A stretch of DNA of 41,864 nt from CAZUNB01 sp044227985 (GTDB lineage: Bacteria; Patescibacteriota; Saccharimonadia; Saccharimonadales; JAGPDM01): contig JBGAVT010000010.1 in assembly GCA_044227985.1 (NCBI GenBank), forward strand, positions 1-41,864. The letters run 5' to 3'. Made by a program: the position numbers and the translations under genes. Below the pieces are notes generated by a model. That model searched no databases. It was not told where the DNA came from and was given only the letters and a program-made list of their open reading frames with translations. This document shows, one piece after another, positions 8,358-16,633 of this stretch; positions within the stretch are counted from its first letter, which is position 1, and each line of letters begins with the position of its first letter.

Positions 8358-9476
8358 ATGAAAAATGTTGGAATCATTGGATGGCGTGGCATGGTAGGGT
8401 CGGTTCTTCTTGAGCGCATGACTCAAGAAAAAGATTTCGAACATATACATTCTCATTTTTTTTCAACTTCACAAGCCGGACAAAAAGCTCCAACTTTTAC
8501 TAACTCCGCAAAAACTCTACTCGATGCTCATGATCTTGAACAGCTATCAGCTATGGATATTATAATTAGCTGCCAAGGTGGTGATTATACGAAAAAAGTT
8601 CATCCAGCACTCCGTGATTTGGGTTGGAAAGGTTTTTGGATTGATGCAGCTAGTGCACTTCGTATGAAAGATACCTCGATTATGGTTCTTGATCCGGTTA
8701 ATAAAATACAGATTATCGACGGTATTTCCCGCGGAACTAAGGATTTTATAGGCAGTAATTGTACGGTTAGTCCGATGCTTATGAGCTTAGGTGGATTGTT
8801 TCAAGAAAATTTGATCGAATGGGTGTCATCAATGACGTATCAAGCGGCATCGGGTGCAGGAGCTGTAAATGTGACTGAGCTGTTAGCACAGATGAAGGAA
8901 ACGGGCAGTTTTGCTGAAGAATATGTCGCAACTAATCCAGCAAGTAGTATCGTCGAGCTTGAAAGACAGACTAGTAAATTTGTTAATTCTGATAAGTTAA
9001 GCGTAGAAAAATGGCCTGCTCCACTCGCTGCAAACTGTTTACCATGGATTGACAGTAAAATGGAAAATGGACAAACGCGCGAAGAGTGGAAGGCTATGGT
9101 CGAAGCTAATAAAATTCTCGGTAATTCTCAAAAGCAAATTCCAATTGACGGAACCTGTGTCCGAATTGGCGCACTGCGTTGCCACTCTTTGGCCTTAACG
9201 GTGAAGTTGAGCAAAGAAGTTGGACTGGATGAAATCGAGTCAATGATTGATCAATATAATGAATGGACAGAAGTAGTGCCAAATGAGCCGGAGGCGTCCG
9301 TTAGCTTACTCACGCCGGCTGCCTTGAGCGGTAGTATGAAAATTCGTGTTGGTAGACTCAGATTTATGAACCTAGGCGATACGTACCTAAACGCTTTTGT
9401 TGTAGGAGACCAGCTACTTTGGGGCGCCGCAGAACCGCTTCGTCGTGCGCTTAGAATAATTTTGGAGGAAGTATGA
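8358..9476 (+). CDS. asd: Aspartate-semialdehyde dehydrogenase, long enterobacterial-type
   Basis: Reduces aspartyl phosphate to aspartate semialdehyde, the branch point for DapA and homoserine dehydrogenase. 372 aa. The NADP loop GWRGMVGSVLLERM is at 8-21, the catalytic cysteine is C135 in GSNCTVSPML, and the catalytic base is H276 in GALRCHS. Length and sequence match the ~367-aa Asd of Gammaproteobacteria (MKNVGxIGWRGMVGSVL opening, CQGGDYT, WIDAASxLRMK, VGDQLLWGAAEPLRR), not the ~330-340-aa form common in Gram-positives. It starts leaderless from the promoter at 8322-8350 and overlaps hom by 4 nt (ATGA). Confidence 0.95.
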   Translation: MKNVGIIGWRGMVGSVLLERMTQEKDFEHIHSHFFSTSQAGQKAPTFTNSAKTLLDAHDLEQLSAMDIIISCQGGDYTKKVHPALRDLGWKGFWIDAASALRMKDTSIMVLDPVNKIQIIDGISRGTKDFIGSNCTVSPMLMSLGGLFQENLIEWVSSMTYQAASGAGAVNVTELLAQMKETGSFAEEYVATNPASSIVELERQTSKFVNSDKLSVEKWPAPLAANCLPWIDSKMENGQTREEWKAMVEANKILGNSQKQIPIDGTCVRIGALRCHSLALTVKLSKEVGLDEIESMIDQYNEWTEVVPNEPEASVSLLTPAALSGSMKIRVGRLRFMNLGDTYLNAFVVGDQLLWGAAEPLRRALRIILEEV

Positions 9477-10510
9477 ATAAACAAAAATGGAGTCTATACG
9501 GCTATGGATTGATCGGCAAAGAAATTGCAAGACAAATATGTCTGCCGCATGTTTCCGACCGATTAGGTCTTGAGCCAGAACCTGAGTTTATCGTGCGGAG
9601 TGACGGTGCATATAGTCTAGATGGAAAAAAGCTTAACCAAAAAGAATTAGCTACTCCGAAAGTAGGCTTCGTAGCAATTCCTTCCAGTGGAGATGGCTCA
9701 TTGGCTAAAAATTATATTAGCCAGATACTAGATAATGGCGGACGCGTTGTCACGGCTGAAAAGGCGGCACTTTCCGGTTTCTTCTCTGAGCTAAAAGATA
9801 AATCTGATAATTTCAAACTGTTTGGGATAAATGCCAGTGTTGGCGGTGGCACACGGATGATGGAGGTTGCAAAAACCTATACACGTGATTTAAGTAATAT
9901 TACTCAAATACATCTTGTAGTTAACGGAACGCTGACTTCAATTATGAGCTCGATTGGCCCTACTAGCGGTTCTGGTGTGCCGCTTGGACAAGCTGTAGAG
10001 CAAGCTATCGCCCTTGGCTTTGCGGAGCCAGGTGCTGATACGCCGGCTGATGTAATCGCAGCTGAAGCTGCTGGTGACTTGCCTAAGAAAAGTAGTATTT
10101 TCATTAATGCCCTAGGCATAACCAAAGAATTAGTCTCCTGGCAAGATATGATATTTGAAATTTCAGAAAACGATTTACAAGTTATCGAAGAAGAAGCAAT
10201 AACTCGTCGTGCCATTGTCTCGCTCTATAACCTAGATTATTCATCGGTTGGTCCTGAGTCAGGGATTATTGGGGGCTTTGATATAACATTTGAAAACTGG
10301 CGAGTTGTTGCAGGATTTAGAAACACGATGAGAAACCCTCTCTTTACGAGTCTTGGTCGGCTGACAGGAGCTGGAAATGGACTCGTTATAGGACTAGGGC
10401 CAAACGAGTCGGACGGTGTTATTAAACTCGAAGGCCAGGGTGCTGGAGCAAAGCCAACCGTTAACACTATGTTAGACGATTATCTAAAAATCAGAGAATT
10501 TGAACTATAA
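9473..10510 (+). CDS. hom: Homoserine dehydrogenase, minimal form without ACT domain
   Basis: Reduces aspartate semialdehyde to homoserine. 345 aa. The N-terminal NAD(P) loop is YGYGLIGKEIAR (9-20). TAEKAAL at 94-100 corresponds to the TANK segment, SVGGGTRMM at 122-130 to the family's GGGIP region, and NGTLTSIM at 151-158 to NGTTN. The catalytic lysine is expected in DLPKKSS (202-208). GQGAGAKPTVNTMLDD closes the protein as in the family. It lacks the C-terminal ACT domain of threonine-regulated enzymes. Some motifs are degenerate, so altered specificity is possible. It overlaps asd (ATGA), and its 3' end overlaps the convergent gene by 6 nt. No thrB, thrC or metA is nearby. Confidence 0.85.
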   Translation: MNKQKWSLYGYGLIGKEIARQICLPHVSDRLGLEPEPEFIVRSDGAYSLDGKKLNQKELATPKVGFVAIPSSGDGSLAKNYISQILDNGGRVVTAEKAALSGFFSELKDKSDNFKLFGINASVGGGTRMMEVAKTYTRDLSNITQIHLVVNGTLTSIMSSIGPTSGSGVPLGQAVEQAIALGFAEPGADTPADVIAAEAAGDLPKKSSIFINALGITKELVSWQDMIFEISENDLQVIEEEAITRRAIVSLYNLDYSSVGPESGIIGGFDITFENWRVVAGFRNTMRNPLFTSLGRLTGAGNGLVIGLGPNESDGVIKLEGQGAGAKPTVNTMLDDYLKIREFEL

Positions 10511-10930
10511 TCTATTATCGTGTAGATCTCCCAAGAATTCATTTAAATGATCACGACTCGATTGCCCCCAGTGCTTCATAGAAAATAACAAGTCTGTAGT
10601 ATAAATCACTTCATCCGACACAACGAACCTGACCTTATCTTTCATATCATCATCTTCATCGAGTTTTTTAATTGCCTCTATCTCCGCTTCAGATATTTTT
10701 GTCAAATCGTTAGGCAGGACAATAATTACTCCATCCGTATGTTCTAAATCGAGGGCTGTAACAGCAAGTCCAAACTCTGCAATTGACCCATTGTGTGGTG
10801 GTGAGTAGTGGTCTTGAGTAGCACTAGCAAAGAGCTCTTGATAATCGGCGCCTCCAACACCGGTTACTATGACCGAGCTGAGCGTTCTTGTCATTTCATA
10901 TACGTTTTCTGGTTCACCTTCTTGACTCAT
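10505..10930 (-). CDS. Hypothetical acidic soluble protein (141 aa)
   Basis: I chose ATG 10930 because a -35/-10 pair (10939-10966) ends 8 nt upstream; a longer ORF start at 10966 would overlap that promoter. The protein is acidic, with alternating strand-like and helix-like segments (SSVIVTGVGG, DGVIIVLPNDL, KVRFVVSDEVIY) suggesting a small alpha/beta fold. There is no membrane segment or catalytic motif I recognise. VIVTGVGG followed by DGVIIVLP resembles a nucleotide- or sugar-binding Rossmann-like half-domain, but that is weak. It is divergent from uvrB with 72 bp between starts. Confidence 0.65.
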   Translation of the reverse strand: MSQEGEPENVYEMTRTLSSVIVTGVGGADYQELFASATQDHYSPPHNGSIAEFGLAVTALDLEHTDGVIIVLPNDLTKISEAEIEAIKKLDEDDDMKDKVRFVVSDEVIYTTDLLFSMKHWGQSSRDHLNEFLGDLHDNRL

Positions 10931-10938
10931 AATTTGTA

Positions 10939-10966
10939 GTATTACGAATGCTAAAAGATAATGCAA
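10939..10966 (-). promoter_or_regulatory. Promoter for the 141-aa unknown
   Basis: On the minus strand TTGCAT (10961-10966), 16-bp spacer, TAATAC (10939-10944). The -10 ends 8 nt before the start codon with no ribosome site: leaderless. Confidence 0.5.
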
Positions 10967-10987
10967 GCAGTAGCTTTTTGCCTGGAC

Positions 10988-10996
10988 TGCTATAAT
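10988..10996 (+). promoter_or_regulatory. Extended -10 promoter for uvrB
   Basis: TGCTATAAT, a perfect extended -10. It ends 3 nt before ATG 11000 and 6 nt before ATG 11003. No -35 is evident. The start site should fall at or near the ATG, so the mRNA is leaderless, and the second ATG fits the spacing seen elsewhere in the window. Confidence 0.7.
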
Positions 10997-11002
10997 AGTA
11001 TG

Positions 11003-13000
11003 ATGAAGTTTGAGCTAAAGAGTAAGTATAAACCACTTGGAGACCAGCCAAAGGCGATTGAACAGCTCCTTGATGGCTTAGCTTCTGGTGCGAAGAATCA
11101 AGTTCTCCGTGGTGCTACTGGTACTGGTAAGACTTTTACGATGGCGAATATCATTCAAGAAGCTCAGAAACCAACATTGATCTTGAGCCACAATAAGACT
11201 CTTGCGGCTCAACTATATAGTGAGTTCAAACAATTTTTTCCTGAAAATGCTGTTAAATATTTTGTTAGTTACTTTGATTACTATCAGCCAGAAGCCTACA
11301 TTGCTAGTAGCGACACATATATCGAAAAAGATAGTGATATCAATGAAGAAATTGATCGACTTCGGCACGGTGCAACAGCAGCATTGCTCGACCGAAAGGA
11401 TGTAATTATTATTGCTACGGTTTCGTGTATTTATGGTCTTGGTTCGGTAGCGGATTATAATGAACTTTCAATTCGTGTAAAGGTCGGAGAACAGCGGAAT
11501 CGTGATAAATTAATTCGTCAGTTAACTGATATCCAATATCAGCGAAATGATACTGACTTTCATCGAGCTACGTTCCGTGTTCGCGGCGATATAATTGATG
11601 TAATTCCAGCAAGTGAAGAAGATGCCTATCGAATAGAATTCTTTGGAGATGAGATCGACCGCATTACAAAAATTAATCCATTGACTGGCGAAATTTTAGA
11701 CAGACCCAACGCGTTTACAATTAATCCAGGCAGTCACTTCGTTACTCCATATGAAAAAACTAAAGTTGCTCTCGGTTCTATTCGTGACGAACTCGAGGAT
11801 CGTACAAAATATTTTAAGAAAAATAATCTACTACTTGAAGCACAGCGAATCCAGCAACGAACTAAATTTGATCTCGAAATGATGGAAGAAACAGGATTCG
11901 TTAAGGGGATAGAAAATTATTCTCGTTATTTAACTTTCCGTGAGCCAGGGGAACAGCCAGCTACACTGATGGACTATTTTCCTGATGATTTCCTGATGTT
12001 TATCGATGAATCACACCAGACTGTGCCCCAAGTTCGCGGTATGTATAACGGCGATCGTGCTCGTAAAGAAACCTTAGTGGAGCATGGTTTTCGATTGCCG
12101 AGTGCGCTAGACAATCGTCCGTTGAATTTCACGGAGTTTGAGCGACATATGAATCAAGTTATTTATGTTTCAGCCACGCCGGGAGATTATGAGCTACAGC
12201 ATACAGATAGACCGATTATCGAACAGGTGATCCGACCAACTGGGCTACTTGATCCTGTCATTGATATTCGACCAAGTGAAGATCAGGTTGATGACTTGAT
12301 AGCCGAAATTCGTTCAACTATTGAATCAGGACAACGTGTACTAGTCACCACTCTTACTAAGCGCATGTCAGAAGATTTGACTGAATATTTACAAGAACTT
12401 GATATAAAGGTTCAGTATTTGCATTCTGAAGTTGCAACGCTAGAACGAACTGATATATTACGTGATTTACGTTTAGGCGTTTACGATGTTTTGGTCGGTA
12501 TCAACCTTTTGCGCGAAGGTCTTGACCTTCCAGAAGTTTCATTAGTGGCGATTCTGGATGCTGATAAAGAAGGATTTTTACGTAGCGATAAAAGTTTAAT
12601 TCAGACTATGGGGCGTGCCGCTCGTCACGAAAAAGGTCGCGTAATTATGTACGCCGACAAGATAACTGATTCAATGAAACGGGCTATAGATGAGACCACT
12701 CGGCGACGTGAAATTCAAGAGGAATTTAATAGAGTCAATAATATTACACCTACAACTATCACTAAATCGATTGATGATGATGGTATTTCCGGAGGTGATG
12801 ATTTTGAAGATAAGAAAAATAAAAAACGTCGCCGTGGTCGTTTTGACTTAGATCCCAAGAAAATTCCAGATGAAGAGCTGCCTCATGCTATCAAAGAATT
12901 GACGCAAAAAATGAAAATGGCTTCTGGTGAGTTACGGTTCGAAGATGCGGCTGCGTATCGAGACATGGTTGATGAGCTTAAATCTCGATTACAACAATAG
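11003..13000 (+). CDS. uvrB: UvrABC system protein B
   Basis: Damage-verification helicase of nucleotide excision repair; partners are UvrA and UvrC. 665 aa from the chosen start, which gives the family opening MKFELKSKYKPLGDQPKAI. Walker A GATGTGKT is at 37-44. YFDYYQPEAYI is the beta-hairpin region that clamps DNA, DESHQTVPQ is the DExH box, and MGRAARHEKGRVIMYAD is helicase motif VI. The C-terminal ~35 residues form a UVR motif (ELRFEDAAAYRDMVDELK) that contacts UvrC. ATG 11000 (one residue longer) is an alternative; the longer ORF start at 10961 precedes the promoter and is rejected. Confidence 0.97.
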   Translation: MKFELKSKYKPLGDQPKAIEQLLDGLASGAKNQVLRGATGTGKTFTMANIIQEAQKPTLILSHNKTLAAQLYSEFKQFFPENAVKYFVSYFDYYQPEAYIASSDTYIEKDSDINEEIDRLRHGATAALLDRKDVIIIATVSCIYGLGSVADYNELSIRVKVGEQRNRDKLIRQLTDIQYQRNDTDFHRATFRVRGDIIDVIPASEEDAYRIEFFGDEIDRITKINPLTGEILDRPNAFTINPGSHFVTPYEKTKVALGSIRDELEDRTKYFKKNNLLLEAQRIQQRTKFDLEMMEETGFVKGIENYSRYLTFREPGEQPATLMDYFPDDFLMFIDESHQTVPQVRGMYNGDRARKETLVEHGFRLPSALDNRPLNFTEFERHMNQVIYVSATPGDYELQHTDRPIIEQVIRPTGLLDPVIDIRPSEDQVDDLIAEIRSTIESGQRVLVTTLTKRMSEDLTEYLQELDIKVQYLHSEVATLERTDILRDLRLGVYDVLVGINLLREGLDLPEVSLVAILDADKEGFLRSDKSLIQTMGRAARHEKGRVIMYADKITDSMKRAIDETTRRREIQEEFNRVNNITPTTITKSIDDDGISGGDDFEDKKNKKRRRGRFDLDPKKIPDEELPHAIKELTQKMKMASGELRFEDAAAYRDMVDELKSRLQQ

Positions 13001-13020
13001 CTGTTAAGTGTGGTGATTCT

Positions 13021-13029
13021 TGCTATACT
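13021..13029 (+). promoter_or_regulatory. Extended -10 promoter for gatC operon
   Basis: TGCTATACT. It shares the 12-mer TTGCTATACTAG with the galU promoter. The box ends 14 nt before the gatC ATG; the leader would be about 7 nt without a ribosome site. Confidence 0.6.
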
Positions 13030-13043
13030 AGTTAGCGTATTCT

Positions 13044-13337
13044 ATGGGACTAAACACGACACAAATTAAAAAACTTGCACAGCTTTCAAAGATTGCTATT
13101 GCTGATGATGATCTTGAAGAGATGGCCGCTGAAGTCTCAGCAATCATTGAGCATGTGGAGAGTTTGAACGAAATTGACACAACAGACATCGAGCCAGTCT
13201 ACCAAGTTAACGGTATCGTAAACACGCTTGATGATTTACGAATTGATGAAATTTCCGAACAAGTACCGAGCGAAACATTACTTGCTAATGCGCCAGAAAA
13301 AATGGGTACAAGCATCAAGGTTCCGAAGGTCTTATGA
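13044..13337 (+). CDS. gatC: Asp-tRNA(Asn)/Glu-tRNA(Gln) amidotransferase subunit C
   Basis: 97 aa, the typical GatC size. GatC stabilises the GatA-GatB complex that converts Glu-tRNA(Gln) and/or Asp-tRNA(Asn) to the amidated forms. The opening is helical, INKLA-like (TTQIKKLAQLSKIAI), then VSAIIEHVESLNEIDTTDIEPVYQ, the conserved core that wraps around GatA. It is the first gene of gatC-gatA-orf-gatB and overlaps gatA by 4 nt (ATGA). Transcription likely starts from the extended -10 at 13021-13029. Confidence 0.93.
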   Translation: MGLNTTQIKKLAQLSKIAIADDDLEEMAAEVSAIIEHVESLNEIDTTDIEPVYQVNGIVNTLDDLRIDEISEQVPSETLLANAPEKMGTSIKVPKVL

Positions 13338-14755
13338 GACAGAACGATTGGCCAACGGTCTCTGAAATTGCCAAACTTGTTTCGACTGGTAAAAAAACAG
13401 CTTTATCGTTTACCGAACAAGCACTCTCGACAATAGAGAAAGAAGACAAAACGTATAATGCGATGATTGTAGTCTTCAGTAATGAAGCTCGCCAGGCAGC
13501 AAAAACGATTGATGACAAGATAGCAAATGGAGATAAACTCGAAGGTGCATTGCTAGGTGTGCCATTCGTAGTAAAAGACAACCTGTCAGTTGTTGATACT
13601 AAGACGACTGCTGCGAGCAAAATTTTGAATAATTATCATAGCCCTATTACCACGACAGCGATTCAGGAAATTATTGATGCTGGTGGTGTGCTAGTCGGTA
13701 AAACGAATCTGGACGCCTTCGGTCATGGAAGCTCAACAGAGAATACAATTTTTGGTCGAACTAAAAATGCTTGTGATATCACTAAGGTTGCGGGTGGATC
13801 GAGTGGCGGCTCGGCTGTTGCTGTAGCACGGGGATTCGTTCCTTTTGCACTGGGGACCGATACTGGCGGTTCAATTCGTCAACCAGCAAGTTTTAACGGT
13901 GTAGTCGGGCTGAAGCCAAGTTACGGCGCTGTTAGTCGCTATGGTGCAGTAGCGATGGCAAGCTCTACGGACACTATTGGTGTTATAGCGAATTCAGTCG
14001 CTGATATATCAACAGTTATTGATGTCATGGCTGGTATTGATGAAAGAGACATGACTACAATTAATCTATTACCACTATCGGGTAAAAGCTTGAAAAAAAT
14101 AGGTAGAATTAAACAATTGAGTGAAAGTCAGAACGACAAAGAAGTCGCTATGGCAATGATCACTACTGAAGACAAGCTTAAATCTAGTGGATATGAAATT
14201 ATCGATATCGACATTCCTGAAATTATCCACGCCCTCGCAGCTTATTACATCATCGTTCCGGCTGAAATTAGCAGCAATATGGCTCGTTTTGATGGCGTTA
14301 AATATGGCTATAGAGTCGATAATCCCAGCAATCTTGCTGATATGTATGAGCGTACTCGTTCAGAGAGTCTAGGTCGTGAAAATATCAGACGAATCTTGAC
14401 AGGTAGCTATGTTTTAAGTAGCGGGTACTATGATGCTTACTATCTTAAGGCTCAAAAAGTTCGTAAAATTCTGCTCGATGCAATGGAGGAAATTTTTTCA
14501 AAGATTGACGTGTTGATGACTCCAACTTCACCAACAACAGCGTTTTTACCTGGTAATAATGAACATGATCCGGTGCAGATGTATTGGGCTGACGTTATGA
14601 CTGTGCCGTTTAGTTTGACTGGAAATCCAGCAATTAATATTCCTGCGATGGTTGAAGAAGAACAGATGCCAATTGGACTACAGTTGGTTGGAAAATCGCG
14701 TGATGACCTTACACTTTTAGCCATGGCACAGGAAATTTCTGAGGTTATCAAATGA
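13334..14755 (+). CDS. gatA: Asp-tRNA(Asn)/Glu-tRNA(Gln) amidotransferase subunit A
   Basis: Amidase-signature enzyme, 473 aa, releasing ammonia from glutamine for GatB. The Ser-cisSer-Lys triad is visible: K81 in VPFVVKDN, S156 in GGSSGGSA, and nucleophile S180 in GTDTGGSIRQPA. Downstream KPSYGAVSRYG and the C-terminal GNPAINIPA and LPIGLQL-like block (PIGLQLVGK) are as expected for GatA. The start overlaps the gatC stop, and the stop overlaps the following small membrane-protein gene as ATGA, so expression is coupled through the whole operon. Confidence 0.97.
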   Translation: MRQNDWPTVSEIAKLVSTGKKTALSFTEQALSTIEKEDKTYNAMIVVFSNEARQAAKTIDDKIANGDKLEGALLGVPFVVKDNLSVVDTKTTAASKILNNYHSPITTTAIQEIIDAGGVLVGKTNLDAFGHGSSTENTIFGRTKNACDITKVAGGSSGGSAVAVARGFVPFALGTDTGGSIRQPASFNGVVGLKPSYGAVSRYGAVAMASSTDTIGVIANSVADISTVIDVMAGIDERDMTTINLLPLSGKSLKKIGRIKQLSESQNDKEVAMAMITTEDKLKSSGYEIIDIDIPEIIHALAAYYIIVPAEISSNMARFDGVKYGYRVDNPSNLADMYERTRSESLGRENIRRILTGSYVLSSGYYDAYYLKAQKVRKILLDAMEEIFSKIDVLMTPTSPTTAFLPGNNEHDPVQMYWADVMTVPFSLTGNPAINIPAMVEEEQMPIGLQLVGKSRDDLTLLAMAQEISEVIK

Positions 14756-15159
14756 TTTATATAATTGTTTCTATTGTCGCTATAGTGGTGATCTCTCTGG
14801 TTATTATTTCATGGCAGCATGACAATCCGATGAAGAAGAGCCAAAAACTTGATAAAGAGAATCTCCAGTCTCATTGGAAAGAGATAATCGGCAAAGCAAA
14901 AGACCGTCCACCTCGTGAAACAATGCTCGCTGCCGACGAGCTTTTCCGAAAAGCAGTTGGAGCTAGAAATGATAGTACTGCAGAATTATCTAAATGTTTG
15001 CGCAGTATTAAATCAATCAGTGAACCCGAAAAAGTGATTGCTGCAACGAAGCAGTGCTCGAAGTTACGCTTGAATAAGAAGAAAAAAGTTGAAATAAAGA
15101 AAGCTATTGAGACTTGTGCGGTGTTTCGTCAGGCAAGTCGCGAGGTTATCAATGATTAG
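14752..15159 (+). CDS. Small single-pass membrane protein inserted in the gatCAB operon
   Basis: 135 aa. Residues 2-20 are a strong hydrophobic segment (IIVSIVAIVVISLVIIS); the remainder is Lys-rich, helical and presumably cytoplasmic, with three cysteines (SKCLRS, TKQCSK, ETCAVF). There is no signal-peptidase site, so the segment probably stays as an N-terminal anchor. It overlaps gatA by 4 nt (ATGA) and gatB by 8 nt, so all are translationally coupled. I do not recognise a family. Its position suggests a role tied to GatCAB, for instance membrane tethering or assembly, but this is only inference from context. Confidence 0.75.
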   Translation: MIYIIVSIVAIVVISLVIISWQHDNPMKKSQKLDKENLQSHWKEIIGKAKDRPPRETMLAADELFRKAVGARNDSTAELSKCLRSIKSISEPEKVIAATKQCSKLRLNKKKKVEIKKAIETCAVFRQASREVIND

Positions 15160-16609
15160 CCAAGAAACTATAGATAAATACCTACCAACAATCGGAATTG
15201 AGTGTCATGTACAGCTGCTGACAAAAACTAAGCTGTTTATCGGTGTTGATAACGATGCTCGTGATAAGCGAGCTAACACTACTGTCGGAGATCTTTGTTT
15301 TGGTTTACCAGGAGTTTTGCCTGTGCTGAATCGAGGAGCTGTTGAACTTGGAATTCGTGCTGGTTTAGCCCTACAAGCTGAAATCAACTCTGTTATTAGC
15401 TTTGATAGAAAACATTATTTTTATCCTGATCTACCAAAGGGTTATCAGATCACGCAAATGTATCAACCAATAGTTCTTGGGGGTATCATCGAGTTGCCAT
15501 ATATCGACAAGATAGTGAAGATTCATCATGCTCATCTCGAAGAAGATGCTGGGAAAAATACACACCCAAGTAACGCTGATTACTCACTTGTTGATCTTAA
15601 TCGAGCAGGTACGCCGCTTTTGGAGATAGTTTCTGAGCCGGATATGCATTCGGCTGAAGAGGCTCGAGCGTTTGCCAAGGAACTTCATTTGTTGATGAAA
15701 CTAGCTAAAGTAAGCAATGTCGATCTTTTCCAGGGAAACATGCGTTTTGATATTAATGTTTCTGTCGCTAGAAAAGAAGATAAAGAACTTGGTACGCGAA
15801 CCGAGACCAAAAACTTAAACTCGTTTAGGAGTATTGAGCGTGCTGCACTATATGAGATAAATCGTCAGATCGAATTACTTGAAAAAGGGCAGGAAATCAT
15901 TCAAGAAACTAGGGGATGGAATGACGATAAGCAACGTACGGAAAGTCAGAGGAGTAAAGAGGCAGCACATGATTATCGATATATGCCAGAACCAGATGTG
16001 CCACCTACAAAAATTACTCAAGAAAATATCGATGTTCAACGTCAAACTATGGGTTTAAGTGTGTCACAGATTAGAGCAAAATTGATTGAAGCTAAAATAG
16101 ATAAGGGTCAGATAGAAACAATTTTGCCTGATGATTATGTCCGTGAGATTATCGTAGAAGCAATAGAAGAAAAAATAAATGAAAAAGATATTGGCCGAAT
16201 CGCCAACTGGCTCGTAAGCGAACTTCCAGGTATTGTCGATCTCAACGATCAATCACTACTTTTACCGACTCTAGATAGATTAAAAGAGCTGGCAGAACTA
16301 GTAGAAACTGGAAAGATCTCATCAACTGGAGCTAAGAAAATACTAATTTCCTTAACGAATACCGTCGATGTCTCCTCGCTACAACTTGCTGAACAGCTAG
16401 GTGTCATTCAAAATTCCGATAGTGGCGAAATAAAAGAAATGGTTGTTAAGGTGATGCGGGAAAATCCAAAAGTTGTCGCAGATATTAAGTCGGGACAAGA
16501 TCGTGCAGTTGGTTTTATTGTTGGTCAAATTATGAAACAGAGTAAGGGTAAAGCAAATCCACAGATGGTTAATAAGATAATTCAACAGCAAATAGAAGAT
16601 TCTGAATAA
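15152..16609 (+). CDS. gatB: Asp-tRNA(Asn)/Glu-tRNA(Gln) amidotransferase subunit B
   Basis: GatB activates the misacylated tRNA with ATP and transfers ammonia from GatA. From ATG 15152 it has 485 aa, normal for the family; an ORF start at 15107 would add 15 residues inside the upstream gene and lacks support. Signatures: GIECHVQLLTKTKLF near the start, PKGYQITQMYQPI, HLEEDAGKNTH, VDLNRAGTPLLEIVSEPD, and MRFDINVSV. The C-terminal ~150 residues are the YqeY-like tail that binds tRNA, ending with NPQMVNKIIQQQI. A ribosome site (CGAGGT) lies just upstream. Confidence 0.96.
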   Translation: MISQETIDKYLPTIGIECHVQLLTKTKLFIGVDNDARDKRANTTVGDLCFGLPGVLPVLNRGAVELGIRAGLALQAEINSVISFDRKHYFYPDLPKGYQITQMYQPIVLGGIIELPYIDKIVKIHHAHLEEDAGKNTHPSNADYSLVDLNRAGTPLLEIVSEPDMHSAEEARAFAKELHLLMKLAKVSNVDLFQGNMRFDINVSVARKEDKELGTRTETKNLNSFRSIERAALYEINRQIELLEKGQEIIQETRGWNDDKQRTESQRSKEAAHDYRYMPEPDVPPTKITQENIDVQRQTMGLSVSQIRAKLIEAKIDKGQIETILPDDYVREIIVEAIEEKINEKDIGRIANWLVSELPGIVDLNDQSLLLPTLDRLKELAELVETGKISSTGAKKILISLTNTVDVSSLQLAEQLGVIQNSDSGEIKEMVVKVMRENPKVVADIKSGQDRAVGFIVGQIMKQSKGKANPQMVNKIIQQQIEDSE

Positions 16610-16614
16610 GTATT

Positions 16615-16623
16615 TGCTATACT
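16615..16623 (+). promoter_or_regulatory. Extended -10 promoter for galU
   Basis: TGCTATACT, ending 10 nt before the galU ATG. No -35 and no ribosome site are seen. The leader would be about 4 nt. The sequence TTGCTATACTAG is shared with the gatC promoter. Confidence 0.6.
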
Positions 16624-16633
16624 AGACTTTGAT

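Noticed and set aside
8258..8419. N-terminal extension of lysC to an ATG at 8419
   Set aside because: The extra 54 residues overlap asd on the other strand and do not resemble aspartate kinase; the KFGGTSVG motif sits 11 residues after ATG 8257.
10961..10999. Upstream start for uvrB at 10961
   Set aside because: It precedes the extended -10 at 10988-10996, and the residues added have no UvrB counterpart.
13315..13620. Minus-strand ORF opposite gatA
   Set aside because: Shadow of the gatC/gatA frame with no promoter, ribosome site or protein-like motif. The same holds for the other antisense ORFs inside pepN, clpC, dnaE, radA and the PBP.
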